Positions 37,354 through 46,619 of a stretch of DNA of 64,000 nucleotides are shown piece after piece. Source of the stretch: Marinifilum sp. N1E240 (lineage in GTDB: Bacteria > Bacteroidota > Bacteroidia > Bacteroidales > Marinifilaceae); NCBI RefSeq assembly GCF_009295825.1, contig NZ_WHKF01000001.1, positions 1 through 64,000 of the forward strand, in the 5' to 3' direction. The number at the start of each line of letters is the position of its first letter. Position 1 is the stretch's first letter. The position numbers and the translations under genes were made by a program. The notes below the pieces were generated by a model. It did no database searches, was not told where the DNA came from, and saw nothing but the letters and a program-made list of their open reading frames with translations.

Positions 37354-38064
37354 TTAATTATGCACTACAGTTCCAATATTTTCTCCTTCAATAACTTTCT
37401 TCAAATTTCCTTTTGTATCCATGTCAAAAACTACAATGTTAAGATCGTTCTCTTTACACATTGTAGTTGCTGTAAGATCCATAATTCGAAGATTACGATT
37501 GTAGATTTCGTCGAATGTAATGGTTTCGAATTTGGTTGCGCTTGGATCTTTTTCAGGATCGGCAGTGTAAATTCCATCAACACGAGTACCTTTTAGCATA
37601 GCATCTGCTTCAATCTCGATTCCACGAAGTGATGAACCTGTATCAGTAGTAAAATATGGATTTCCAGTACCAGCTGAAAAAATTGTAACATAACCTTGCT
37701 CCAGGAAATCAACCGCTTTTTGCTTTGAGTAGAACTCACCAATTGGTTCCATTCTAATTGCAGTTAACACTCTCGATTTGCATTCCATCGCTTCTAAAGC
37801 TGAATTTAGTGCCAAACTATTAATCACAGTTGCCAACATTCCCATCGAATCGCCTTTAACACGATCGAATCCTTTAGCAGCACCGCTTAATCCGCGGAAA
37901 ATATTTCCTCCACCAATTACAATTCCAACTTGTACACCAAGATCAGTGATTTCTTTAATCTGCTCAGCATAGTCATTTAAGCGTTCCGAATCGATGCCAT
38001 ATTGTTGTTCTCCCATTAGAGATTCGCCGCTTAGCTTTAAAAGTACACGTTTGTATTTAGCCAT
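37354..38064 (-). CDS. pyrH: UMP kinase
   Basis: 236 residues from ATG 38064 (MAKYKRVLLKLSGESLMG); an ATG eight codons upstream is not conserved. Amino-acid-kinase fold: KLSGESL (phosphate-binding), GIVIGGGNIFRG, FDRVKGDSMGMLATVIN, IFSAGTGNPYFTTDT, DAMLKGTRVDGIYTADP. Phosphorylates UMP to UDP for pyrimidine nucleotide supply. Usually sits between tsf and frr, as here. CAAGCTACAAG-type repeat lies just upstream. Confidence 0.98.
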   Translation of the reverse strand: MAKYKRVLLKLSGESLMGEQQYGIDSERLNDYAEQIKEITDLGVQVGIVIGGGNIFRGLSGAAKGFDRVKGDSMGMLATVINSLALNSALEAMECKSRVLTAIRMEPIGEFYSKQKAVDFLEQGYVTIFSAGTGNPYFTTDTGSSLRGIEIEADAMLKGTRVDGIYTADPEKDPSATKFETITFDEIYNRNLRIMDLTATTMCKENDLNIVVFDMDTKGNLKKVIEGENIGTVVHN

Positions 38065-38182
38065 ATTTTTATCAGCTGCAAGCTTCAAGCTACAAGCTTT
38101 AAGCTTAGGTTTTTATTTTGTTACTGTCTCAAGTTGTTAACTTCAAACATTTAAAGTTGAGAAATAATATTGAAAAAGACAT

Positions 38183-38214
38183 AAAAAAAAGAGTTCCTTT
38201 TGGGAACTCTTTTT
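38183..38214 (-). terminator. Terminator of tsf
   Basis: GAGTTCC (38191-38197) / GGAACTC (38203-38209), extended by A-T pairs, with a T-run on the minus strand. Bidirectional in form. Confidence 0.85.
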
Positions 38215-38233
38215 ATATGTAATAATAATTGTA

Positions 38234-39058
38234 TTAAGCATTCAATGTGAAACGCTTCATTTCAACCACTGTTAGATCTTTGTCAGCTTCTGCAAGATAC
38301 TGCTTAACAGTTTTCTTACCGTCTTTGACGAAGTCTTGGTTTAATAAAGTAGTTTCTTTGAAGAATTTACCTAAACGACCTTGAGCAATTTTGTCAAGAA
38401 TTTGTTCTGGCTTTCCTTCTAAACGAGCTTTTTCTTTACCAATTTCAAGTTCTTTAGCAATAACGTCAGCAGGAACTGCATCTTCGTTAATTGCAATAGG
38501 AGCCATAGCTGCTGTTTGCATAGCAACATCTCTACCCATTTGTTCTTCGATTTCTTTATTGAAACCAATTAAAGTAGCCAGTTTGTTACCTGCGTGGATA
38601 TAGGCAACAGCTGCTTCAGCTTCAATTTTGTCGAAGAAACTTAAATCGATTTTTTCACCGATAACACCAGTTTGCTCGGTTACGTGCTCTTCAATTTTTC
38701 TACCATCCATTTCTAAAGCTTTCAAAGCTTCAAGGTCAGCTGGCATGTTTGCTAAAGCGATATCAAGAATCTTAGTTGCGAATGCTACGAAACCATCGTT
38801 CTTAGCAACGAAATCAGTTTCACAGTTCAATGTAATCATTGCACCGTTCTTCTTGTCTTCAGAAACTTTTGCTAATACAACACCTTCAGTTGCTTCTCTG
38901 TCGGCACGTTTGTTAGCAATTGCCATCCCTTTTTTACGGATAATCTCTACTGCTGAATCAAAATCTCCTTCCGCTTCGGTAAGAGCTTTTTTACAATCCA
39001 TCATTCCTGCGCCAGTTGCTTTACGCAATTTGGCTACGTCTGCTGCTTTAATAGACAT
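38234..39058 (-). CDS. tsf: Elongation factor Ts
   Basis: 274 residues. N-terminal UBA-like domain (AADVAKLRKATGAGMMDCKK), then ALTEAEGDFDSAVEIIRKKG, ITLNCETDFVAKND (core that pulls on EF-Tu) and the dimer/C-terminal parts (GKPEQILDKIAQGRLGKF). It recycles EF-Tu by releasing GDP. It follows rpsB by 29 bases. Confidence 0.98.
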   Translation of the reverse strand: MSIKAADVAKLRKATGAGMMDCKKALTEAEGDFDSAVEIIRKKGMAIANKRADREATEGVVLAKVSEDKKNGAMITLNCETDFVAKNDGFVAFATKILDIALANMPADLEALKALEMDGRKIEEHVTEQTGVIGEKIDLSFFDKIEAEAAVAYIHAGNKLATLIGFNKEIEEQMGRDVAMQTAAMAPIAINEDAVPADVIAKELEIGKEKARLEGKPEQILDKIAQGRLGKFFKETTLLNQDFVKDGKKTVKQYLAEADKDLTVVEMKRFTLNA

Positions 39059-39087
39059 GATATATAGAATTTTTTTGTGTGAATTAA

Positions 39088-39921
39088 TTACTCTTTATCA
39101 TTCTTTTCTTCAGTAGCAGGAGCTTCAGGAGCAGCCGGAGCTTCTTCCTTTTTAGCTTCTACCTTTTTAGCTACTTCTTTAGGAGCTTTCTTAGATTTAG
39201 ACTTCTTGTCGGCAGAATCTTTTTCTTTTTCTGCTTTTCTTTCAGTCAAACCATCTTTGATAGATCCAGTAACCTTATCAAGGATAATAGAAATTGAATT
39301 AGAAGCATCATCATTCGCTGGAATTACGAAATCAACACCTTCTGGGCTTGAGTTAGTATCTACCATAGCAAATACAGGAATTCCCAAACGGTTAGCTTCT
39401 TTTACTGCGATGTATTCTTTCATTACATCAACTACAAATAGAGCAGCTGGCAATCTGGTCAGATCAGCAATACTACCTAAGTTTTTTTCAAGCTTAGCTC
39501 TTTGACGAGATACCTGTAGTCTTTCTCTTTTAGAAAGGTGGTTTAAAGTTCCATCAGACTCCATTTTGTCGATTGATGTCATCTTTTTAACTGCCTTTCT
39601 GATAGTAGGGAAGTTAGTTAACATACCACCTGGCCAACGCTCAGTTACAAAAGGCATGTTTACTGCACTTACTTTTTCAGAAACGATAGCTTTAGCTTGC
39701 TTTTTAGTAGCAACAAAAAGAATTTTTCTTCCTGATTTAGCAATTTGTCTTAACGCTGCTGAAGCATCGTCAAGTTTTACCGCTGTTTTGTGTAGGTCAA
39801 TAATATGAATACCATTACGCTCCATGAAAATATAAGGAGCCATTTTTGGATTCCATTTTCTTGTTAAGTGACCGAAATGACATCCGGCTTCTAACAATTC
39901 TTCAAATGTTGTATTTGACAT
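39088..39921 (-). CDS. rpsB: Small ribosomal subunit protein uS2
   Basis: 277 residues. Core S2 signatures: LLEAGCHFGHLTRKWNPKM, IFMERNGIHIIDLHKT, FVTERWPGGMLTNFPTI, IPVFAMVDTNSSPEGVDFVI. After the core there is a tail of about 50 residues rich in Lys, Glu, Ala and Pro (KKSKSKKAPKEVAKKVEAKK and following), longer than in Escherichia coli and probably flexible. Cotranscribed with tsf. No clear promoter was found in the 102 bases before it. Confidence 0.98.
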   Translation of the reverse strand: MSNTTFEELLEAGCHFGHLTRKWNPKMAPYIFMERNGIHIIDLHKTAVKLDDASAALRQIAKSGRKILFVATKKQAKAIVSEKVSAVNMPFVTERWPGGMLTNFPTIRKAVKKMTSIDKMESDGTLNHLSKRERLQVSRQRAKLEKNLGSIADLTRLPAALFVVDVMKEYIAVKEANRLGIPVFAMVDTNSSPEGVDFVIPANDDASNSISIILDKVTGSIKDGLTERKAEKEKDSADKKSKSKKAPKEVAKKVEAKKEEAPAAPEAPATEEKNDKE

Positions 39922-40023
39922 TTTTTGTTTTTTTTAATCGGTTACATTCATTTTATGGCAATTGCTAAGTAGTTCGACAAACGAAGTCTTAACAATTTAG
40001 ATACTAAACCTGCCACAAAAACA

Positions 40024-40410
40024 TTAACGTTTACTAAACTGAAATCTTTTACGTGCTTTAGGCTGCCCTGGCTTCTTACGTTCAACCTCACGAGGATCAC
40101 GAGTCATGAATCCAGCAGTTCTTAAAGCTGCTTTATCTTCAGCATCAATTTTAACTAGAGCTCTAGAGATAGCCAAACGAAGAGCTTCTGCTTGACCAGT
40201 GATTCCACCACCATCAAGATTTACCTTGATATCATACTTATCCGCAACCTCAAGAAGGTTTAACGGCTGAGTAACGATGTACTGAAGAGTTCCGGTAGTA
40301 AAGTACTCTTTAAGCTCTTTTTTGTTGATGGTAATCTGACCTTTACCTTCGCTAACGTATACACGAGCAACTGCTGCCTTTCTACGTCCGATAGCATTAA
40401 TTACTTCCAT
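40024..40410 (-). CDS. rpsI: Small ribosomal subunit protein uS9
   Basis: 128 residues, ending in the conserved KARKRFQFSKR tail that reaches the P site. IGRRKAAVARVYV and GGGITGQAEALRLAISRAL are family blocks. Starts five bases after rplM stops. Confidence 0.98.
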   Translation of the reverse strand: MEVINAIGRRKAAVARVYVSEGKGQITINKKELKEYFTTGTLQYIVTQPLNLLEVADKYDIKVNLDGGGITGQAEALRLAISRALVKIDAEDKAALRTAGFMTRDPREVERKKPGQPKARKRFQFSKR

Positions 40411-40415
40411 ACCTG

Positions 40416-40871
40416 TTATTTAATAGTGTTTAAATCTAATTCCTTAGGCTGCTGAGCTTCGTGTTTGTGCTCACCACCTACATATACATATAGGTTTGAG
40501 TAAAGAGTTCTTCCTAGACGGTTCTTTGGAAGCATACCTTTTACTGCCTTTTCAATCAATCTCTCTGGGTGCTTAGCTAAAAGATCCGCTGGAGTTTTAA
40601 TTTTCTGTCCACCTGGGTGACCAGTGTAAGAGAAATACTGACGATCAGTTAACTTGTTTCCAGTTAAACGCACCTTTTCAGCATTAATAATAACCACGTT
40701 GTCTCCACAATCAACATGAGGAGTGTAGTTAGGCTTGTATTTACCTCTAAGTAGCTTAGCTACTTTGGAAGCAAGTCTACCCAACACTTGATTTTCTGCA
40801 TCGATAACAACCCACTCTTTATTAGCGGTTGCCGCGTTAGCAGAAACTGTTTTGTAACTTAATGTATCCAC
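40416..40871 (-). CDS. rplM: Large ribosomal subunit protein uL13
   Basis: 151 residues. WVVIDAENQVLGRLASKVA, CGDNVVIINAEKVRLTGNK, YFSYTGHPGGQK and AVKGMLPKNRLGR are uL13 signatures. First gene of the rplM-rpsI pair, with the best-formed promoter in the window 54-84 bases upstream. Confidence 0.98.
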   Translation of the reverse strand: MDTLSYKTVSANAATANKEWVVIDAENQVLGRLASKVAKLLRGKYKPNYTPHVDCGDNVVIINAEKVRLTGNKLTDRQYFSYTGHPGGQKIKTPADLLAKHPERLIEKAVKGMLPKNRLGRTLYSNLYVYVGGEHKHEAQQPKELDLNTIK

Positions 40872-40924
40872 TTTTAAAACTTTTAATAATTAATACTTTA
40901 ATACAATTATTCCAATTTGGCTTG

Positions 40925-40955
40925 CAAAAGTACAAGAATCCTCTAAATACACCAA
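40925..40955 (-). promoter_or_regulatory. Promoter of rplM-rpsI
   Basis: On the minus strand, TTG (40953-40955), exactly 20 bases, then TACTTTTG (40925-40932). The expected RNA start is near 40919. Confidence 0.85.
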
Positions 40956-40956
40956 T

Positions 40957-41319
40957 TTTTTCCTTGATTTCTTGATGGATAACTTAACCTGGTGTGGATA
41001 ATCGGGATAATGTGGAGCGGTTAAGCATCTTAAAAAATCAAAATTGATACATTACCCAATATTGAGTTGGTACTTGCTAAGGGTAGTCAAATCAAATGGT
41101 TGGGGTAGGATACTTCACTGGAAAGCCTATCGTCACAATTTCTCTGCAAAAGTAGGAAATAAATTTATCTTGACCTTTATTTTTTATCGATTTTTTGTGA
41201 TAAAATGATTTCTGATGATTTGATATGCAGTTGATAAGAGTGAAATTCTTTCCAAATGGGATGTAAACCTCGATATTTTGGGTCAAAACAATTCGCTAAT
41301 GTCTGCTTGTTATTTTGCT
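40957..41319. other. Intergenic region upstream of rplM
   Basis: No credible gene. A second minus-strand TACTTTTG (41147-41154) may be an additional -7 box, but no TTG is at -33 and it lies 276 bases from rplM. A 64-codon open stretch at 41092-41286 has no ribosome site or recognisable sequence. Confidence 0.5.
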
Positions 41320-42453
41320 TTAATTCCATTTGATTTTCTTAAGAAAGAAATCTCCATTAATTCTCAAATAAATAGCAGCTGCAAAATTTTCTTTAGAATT
41401 TTTTAAGTCGTAGTACACATCTAGTTTTCCACCAAAATGAATTCCTTTAGAAATTTTGTGTTCGTAATAATAGTTAAGAGTTGCCAATTCCTTTCTTGTT
41501 TCAATATAGTTATCCTCAGCAATTACTCTTGTTTTAAATAATTCGGATCCTCTTGATGATGTATATTTGTAGGCATTCCAATATCCTAAACTCAAACTTG
41601 ATTTTTTTGTTTTAATACCAATTTGAGGATAAATGGCGTGTCCTTTATCGTAGGTAAATTCTTTTTCTGAAGAATTATCTGAGAAATAGTAGCCCATTGC
41701 TTTAATATTCCAGGATTTTATTCTTGCATTTACAATTTTACGTTCAAACTTTAATCCAGAAGCAAAGTTACCAATTGTTTGTACAGATTCGTCCGAGCTA
41801 TCAATTTCACCGCCACGATGAGTAAACATTATTTCTACCGGAATGGAAAGTATGTTATTGGACGACACAGGGTTTAACTTATAATCTCCAGTTATTCCAA
41901 AAGTGAATTTTTCCTGAAACGGATCATTCTCTAAAATAAACTGCTCCCAGTTGATCCAAGTATCAAATTGTAATCTTTCGGATTGGTATTGCAATTGGAA
42001 TCCATTCTCACCAGTTTCGGTAAAATATCGTTCCGGTTCAAACAGCGGTTCCGATAAGTTGTGGTTGTTATCCTGGTTTAAACTACCAATAATGAAATTA
42101 ATTTTTTCGGATGGTTTATATATTGCTGAAAAAATAGGCTCTGATTCAGTAAAGTTTTCTCTACCTGAATATTTTTGAAGTCTTACACCAGCTTCAATTC
42201 TGAAATTTTTATTTGGAGAATATATTAATTTAGGAGTAGCTAGATATCCAACCCAGGTTGTTCCTTTTAGATAATCGCCACCGTATTCGTTATTTTTAAC
42301 AAAGTTCAAATTTTCGAAACGAAAAAATAGCTTACTGCTATCCTGAACATCAAATTTTTTAAAATGTTTGTAAGGAGATAATGTTTGTGCAGATAGATAG
42401 TTTGTTACAGTTAATAGCGATAGCAGTAATACAAGTGTGTGTAATTTTTTCAT
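41320..42453 (-). CDS. Outer-membrane beta-barrel protein of unknown family
   Basis: 377 residues. Signal peptide (MKKLHTLVLLLSLLTVTNYLSAQ). The body alternates polar and aromatic residues in strand-like stretches (KLFFRFENLNFV, FRIEAGVRLQKYSG, INFIIGSLNQDNNH, LSLGYWNAYKYTS), as in 14-18 strand porins. The end (FFLKKIKWN) is basic rather than the usual terminal Phe. No operon partner. A -7 box lies just before it. Could be a porin or a structural barrel; function unknown. Confidence 0.75.
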   Translation of the reverse strand: MKKLHTLVLLLSLLTVTNYLSAQTLSPYKHFKKFDVQDSSKLFFRFENLNFVKNNEYGGDYLKGTTWVGYLATPKLIYSPNKNFRIEAGVRLQKYSGRENFTESEPIFSAIYKPSEKINFIIGSLNQDNNHNLSEPLFEPERYFTETGENGFQLQYQSERLQFDTWINWEQFILENDPFQEKFTFGITGDYKLNPVSSNNILSIPVEIMFTHRGGEIDSSDESVQTIGNFASGLKFERKIVNARIKSWNIKAMGYYFSDNSSEKEFTYDKGHAIYPQIGIKTKKSSLSLGYWNAYKYTSSRGSELFKTRVIAEDNYIETRKELATLNYYYEHKISKGIHFGGKLDVYYDLKNSKENFAAAIYLRINGDFFLKKIKWN

Positions 42454-42473
42454 AGATATCTGTTTAATAGCTG

Positions 42474-42481
42474 CAAAAATA
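42474..42481 (-). promoter_or_regulatory. Candidate -7 box of the beta-barrel gene
   Basis: TATTTTTG on the minus strand, 20 bases before the start codon; no TTG at -33. Confidence 0.4.
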
Positions 42482-42735
42482 CAATTATAAACATTTTGAT
42501 TTTGTTAATAATCTATAAAAATTTTAAATAATGAAAGAGTTAGTTAAAAAATGTAAAATTGATATGTTAATAATTCATTATTGTGTAATTTAACAGTTTG
42601 TAAATATACTGTAATCCAATTTTGGATTTTCAAAACTAATTCAAACAGATTGTGTGAATCGCAAGGGATTCTGTAGCCTTTGCGTAAGTGGGGTTGAGAT
42701 TTTTGTGGTTTACGCAATAAATTAAAACCAAATTT

Positions 42736-45672
42736 ATGAAAAAGGTAAACGTACTTTTTTTTCTGCTGATTGCTGCAATGTTTTTTGCATGCTCGCCCAA
42801 AGAAAAATACCGTGTTGTTAAAGAGACTGATAAGAATGGGTATTCTTATGAAACGGTAACAAATGACCCAATGGGAGTTCGTATCTATACTCTCGACAAT
42901 GGATTAAAGGTCTATTTGTCAGTAAACCGCGATGAACCAAGAATCAAAACTTTTATTCCAGTAAAGGCTGGTTCGACTTACGATCCTGCTGAAACTACCG
43001 GACTAGCTCATTACTTAGAGCATATGATGTTTAAAGGGACCGATGAAATTGGAACCGTTAATTGGGAAAAAGAAAATGCATTAATTGTTGAAATTTCTGA
43101 TTTATATGAAGCACATAAGGCTGAGAATGATTCAAAAAAGAAAGCGGCTATTTATGCAAAAATTGATAGTGTTTCGACTATTGCAGCCAAATATTCTGTA
43201 GCTAACGAGTATGATAAGTTAGTGGCTTCTGTCGGAGCAAAAGGTACCAACGCATATACTACATATGAACGCACAGTTTATATGAATGATATTCCTTCAA
43301 ATGAGCTTGAAAAATGGTTGAACATTGAAGAAGAGAGATTTGGTGAACTTGTATTAAGATTATTCCATACAGAGTTGGAAACTGTTTACGAGGAATTCAA
43401 TATGTCTCAGGATAGAGATTCAAGAAAATTGAGCTATGCATTAATGTCGGGTTTATTTAAGAACCATCCTTACGGAACTCAAACGACTTTAGGTAGAGCA
43501 GAGCACTTGAAAAATCCATCAATGGTTAATATTCACAACTATTTTGACACTTATTATGTGCCAAATAATATGGCTATTGCTATGGCTGGTGATTTGGATT
43601 TTGAAGAAACCATTCAATTGGTTGATAAGACCTTTGGAAAGTTGAAGTCAAGACCGGTACCTGAATTTAAAGCTCCTGTTGAAGAGCCTATTACAGCACC
43701 AGTGGTTAAGGAAGTTTTTGGTCCTGATGCGGAGAGAATGTCAATGGCTTTTCGTTTTGATGGAATTGGTTCTAAGGATGAGAAGATGGTGACATTAATC
43801 GATGGTATTTTGAACAATTCAAAGGCAGGATTAATGGATTTGAACCTAAATCAGCAACAAAAAGTGTTGCGTGCCGGTTGTTATCCTAGTTTCATGATCA
43901 ATTACGGAGTTCATGGATTTTATGGCATGCCTCGTCAAGGTCAGAAAATGGAGGAAGTGAAGGATTTGATTCTTGGAGAAATTAAGAAAATCAAAAAAGG
44001 AGAATTCGAAGATTGGATGATCGAAGCTGTAATTAATGATCACCGTTTGAATGCAATTAGAGGTTCGGAATCGAATTGGAGAGCTCATGAATTTGCAGAA
44101 GCTTTTGCAAACAATGTTTCCTGGACTGACAAATTGAAGTTTATTGATGAATTAGAGAAAATTACCAAGGAAGAATTGGTACAGTTTGCTAACGAGCATT
44201 ACAAGGATAACTATGTTGTTGTTTACAAGCGTAGAGGTAAGGATGATAAAGTAGTAAAGGTTGAAAAGCCAGTTATCACTCCAATTAAAATTGATCGTAA
44301 ATCACAATCGGAATTCTATAAAGAATTAACGTCGAAAGAAACGCCAGCATTAAAGCCTTTATGGGTGGATTTCGAAAAAGAAATTCAAAGTTCAGAATTG
44401 AAGCCAGGTGTAAATTTGGATTACCTGGAGAACAAATCTACAGAATTGTTCAAGTTGATTTATATCTACGAAATGGGTAAAAATCATAACAAAGAATTGC
44501 CTATTGCTGTAAATTACCTTCCATTTTTAGGAACCGATAAATACTCTCCAGCCGAGCTTCAAAAGGAAATGTTTAAATACGGTTTGTCGATTGGTGTAAA
44601 CACAAATAACGACAGAAGTTACGTGTTTATCTCTGGTTTAGAAAAATCATTCGATAAAGGTGTTGAATTGATCGAACACATTTTAGCAAATGCAAAACCT
44701 GATGTTGAAGCATATAATAAGTATGTAGACGGTATCATTAAAAAGCGTTCGGATAGAAAATTAAATAAGGATGAAATTCTTAGAGGTGCTTTAACTAATT
44801 ATGCAAAATATGGTAAAAAATCGGCTTATACAGATATTTTAACTGAAGATGAATTGCGTAAAATTAACCCAGAATCCTTAACAGGTTTATTGGCTCAATT
44901 GAAGGATTACAAGCATAGAGTATTCTATTACGGGACAAATGAAAAGGATGCTATTGCGGAACAATTGAAATTAAATCATAAAGTTGCAGATCAATTAAAA
45001 GAAATTCCTGCAGCGACTGAATATCCAGAAATGGATTACGCAAACAATGAAATTTTCTTTGTTGATTACGATATGGTTCAGGCAAATTTAATCATGCTTG
45101 CAAAAGATGAGAAGTTGAATATTGAAATGCTACCTGAAATTCGTTTGTTTAACGAGTACTATGGAGGAAGTATGGCTTCTATTATTTTCCAGGAAATTAG
45201 AGAGTCAAGAGCTTTGGCTTATTCTGCATACTCAGCTTACTTTGTGCCTTCAAAGAAAGATGAATCGCATTATTCTTTCTCTTATGTTGCTACAAGTGCT
45301 GATAAGGTAAAAGATGCTACTGATGCTTTACTAGAATTGTTGAACGAAATGCCATATGAGCAGAAACAATTCGACGAGGCAAAAACCAATATGTTGAAGA
45401 AGATTGAATCAGAAAGAATCACTAAGGAAAGTGTTTACTGGACGTATTTAAGTAATCAAAGAAGAGGGATTGATTACGATATCAGAAAGAACGTATATGA
45501 AAAGGTGAAAACTCAGGATATTAATGATCTGAAGAAATTTTTCGATGCTCATATTGCAAACAAAAAGCATTGTTATTTGGTTGTGGGTAATAAGAAAGAT
45601 TTGGATATGAAAGTTCTTAGTAAATTAGGAAACGTTCATGAATTGAGTCTTGAAGAAGTATTTAATTACTAA
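42736..45672 (+). CDS. M16 family zinc metalloprotease lipoprotein
   Basis: 978 residues. Lipobox FFAC (Cys19). The inverted zinc motif HYLEH (His92, Glu95, His96, in LAHYLEHMMFKGT) and downstream Glu in ELETVYEEFNMSQDR give a complete pitrilysin-type active site. The second half is a catalytically silent M16 domain (MASIIFQEIRESRALAYSAY). Such proteins are envelope peptidases; the peptide substrate is unknown. An upstream TAGCCTTTG has one base too many in the -7 spacer and is not listed as a promoter. A strong terminator follows. Confidence 0.95.
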   Translation: MKKVNVLFFLLIAAMFFACSPKEKYRVVKETDKNGYSYETVTNDPMGVRIYTLDNGLKVYLSVNRDEPRIKTFIPVKAGSTYDPAETTGLAHYLEHMMFKGTDEIGTVNWEKENALIVEISDLYEAHKAENDSKKKAAIYAKIDSVSTIAAKYSVANEYDKLVASVGAKGTNAYTTYERTVYMNDIPSNELEKWLNIEEERFGELVLRLFHTELETVYEEFNMSQDRDSRKLSYALMSGLFKNHPYGTQTTLGRAEHLKNPSMVNIHNYFDTYYVPNNMAIAMAGDLDFEETIQLVDKTFGKLKSRPVPEFKAPVEEPITAPVVKEVFGPDAERMSMAFRFDGIGSKDEKMVTLIDGILNNSKAGLMDLNLNQQQKVLRAGCYPSFMINYGVHGFYGMPRQGQKMEEVKDLILGEIKKIKKGEFEDWMIEAVINDHRLNAIRGSESNWRAHEFAEAFANNVSWTDKLKFIDELEKITKEELVQFANEHYKDNYVVVYKRRGKDDKVVKVEKPVITPIKIDRKSQSEFYKELTSKETPALKPLWVDFEKEIQSSELKPGVNLDYLENKSTELFKLIYIYEMGKNHNKELPIAVNYLPFLGTDKYSPAELQKEMFKYGLSIGVNTNNDRSYVFISGLEKSFDKGVELIEHILANAKPDVEAYNKYVDGIIKKRSDRKLNKDEILRGALTNYAKYGKKSAYTDILTEDELRKINPESLTGLLAQLKDYKHRVFYYGTNEKDAIAEQLKLNHKVADQLKEIPAATEYPEMDYANNEIFFVDYDMVQANLIMLAKDEKLNIEMLPEIRLFNEYYGGSMASIIFQEIRESRALAYSAYSAYFVPSKKDESHYSFSYVATSADKVKDATDALLELLNEMPYEQKQFDEAKTNMLKKIESERITKESVYWTYLSNQRRGIDYDIRKNVYEKVKTQDINDLKKFFDAHIANKKHCYLVVGNKKDLDMKVLSKLGNVHELSLEEVFNY

Positions 45673-45705
45673 AATAGAGTAGTTGCAAAACTGTTTAAAT
45701 AAGAA

Positions 45706-45744
45706 AAGGTTTCTTCCCGAAAGGGAGGAAACCTTAATCTTTTT
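45706..45744. terminator. Bidirectional terminator after the M16 protease gene
   Basis: Thirteen-pair stem AAGGTTTCTTCCC (45706-45718) / GGGAGGAAACCTT (45723-45735) with a GAAA loop; T-rich on both strands beyond. Confidence 0.85.
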
Positions 45745-45823
45745 GAATGCCTTTGGTAAAGAATAGATGAAAAAGACGAAACCTTCTTCACCAAATTAGG
45801 ATGAAGATTGCACTCAAATCAGA

Positions 45824-46021
45824 CTATACTGTTTCATAAATTGAATCTGGCAAAACAACAGCCAGAATAAAATATACCAATAACATTAATGGGTTGAATA
45901 ATGTTAGAATTAAGTAGCCTGCTCGAATAAGTACAGGATCTAATTCTGGATTGATGTAGTGGGAGATACCTCCGCAAACACCAGCTATTTTCTTATCTTT
46001 TGATCTTAGTAAACGTTTCAT
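45824..46021 (-). CDS. Small PspC-domain membrane protein
   Basis: 65 residues from ATG 46021 (MKRLLRSKDKKIAGVCGG). The PspC domain is nearly the whole protein: IAGVCGGISHYINPELDPVLIRAGY, then a membrane helix ending in YFILAVVLP. PspC domains join envelope-stress responses in many bacteria. It follows the DUF4252 gene by 11 bases and belongs to the PadR-led operon. Confidence 0.92.
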   Translation of the reverse strand: MKRLLRSKDKKIAGVCGGISHYINPELDPVLIRAGYLILTLFNPLMLLVYFILAVVLPDSIYETV

Positions 46022-46032
46022 AAGCAAAATTT

Positions 46033-46530
46033 TTAGTTGTCATCCTCGTCATCAAAACTCATGTGCGATAAAGTCTCCAATTCGTCAACATGAAAATCTC
46101 CAAAAAAGGAAACTAGTGATGTTCTATTGTCATTGTAATGCAGGATATGGAATTCGCTGAACTTTTTTCCTCTTCCTTTTGCATAAAAATGAACTTCGTC
46201 AGAATTTTCATCACGATCTTCGGTAAGTACTTCTTTGTAAGAGTTACCTTTAGAGAGTTGAGAGATTACAATTTTTTTAAATTTAGTTTCATCTCCGTTA
46301 TTATGCTTGTAAGTCAAAAACTTAATGTTCTTACAATCGCCGGTAACATTCTTTTCCAATTCATCTTCGTCAACTTCAAAATCAAGATTTTTTAGGAAAC
46401 TTCCCGAAAAGCTAAAGCTGTTAAAATCGTCGAGGTTTGAATATTTAGCGTGTAATTTTTCACCTTTGGTTTGTGCTTGCATTAACATTGGTAATGCAAT
46501 GGCTAGTAATATTATTGCAATTTTTTTCAT
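46033..46530 (-). CDS. DUF4252-like secreted protein
   Basis: 165 residues with signal peptide (MKKIAIILLAIALPMLMQAQ). The middle (YKEVLTEDRDENSDEVHFYA and the following FHILHYNDNRTSLVSFFGDFHVDEL) fits the DUF4252 pattern of a stress-linked exported protein in Bacteroidota. The acidic tail DDEDDN may be solvent-exposed. Function unknown. Between the two PspC-domain genes. Confidence 0.75.
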   Translation of the reverse strand: MKKIAIILLAIALPMLMQAQTKGEKLHAKYSNLDDFNSFSFSGSFLKNLDFEVDEDELEKNVTGDCKNIKFLTYKHNNGDETKFKKIVISQLSKGNSYKEVLTEDRDENSDEVHFYAKGRGKKFSEFHILHYNDNRTSLVSFFGDFHVDELETLSHMSFDDEDDN

Positions 46531-46619
46531 TGGGGGTTATTTTAAATTAACCATGTTTACACCGAAAAAAATGTGTGTGTTGAAAAGGTATCGGTGTAAA
46601 ACATGGATGGAATTATTTC

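Noticed and set aside
41092-41286. 64-codon frame upstream of rplM
   Set aside because: No signal, domain, ribosome site or conservation clue; it spans promoter-like DNA.
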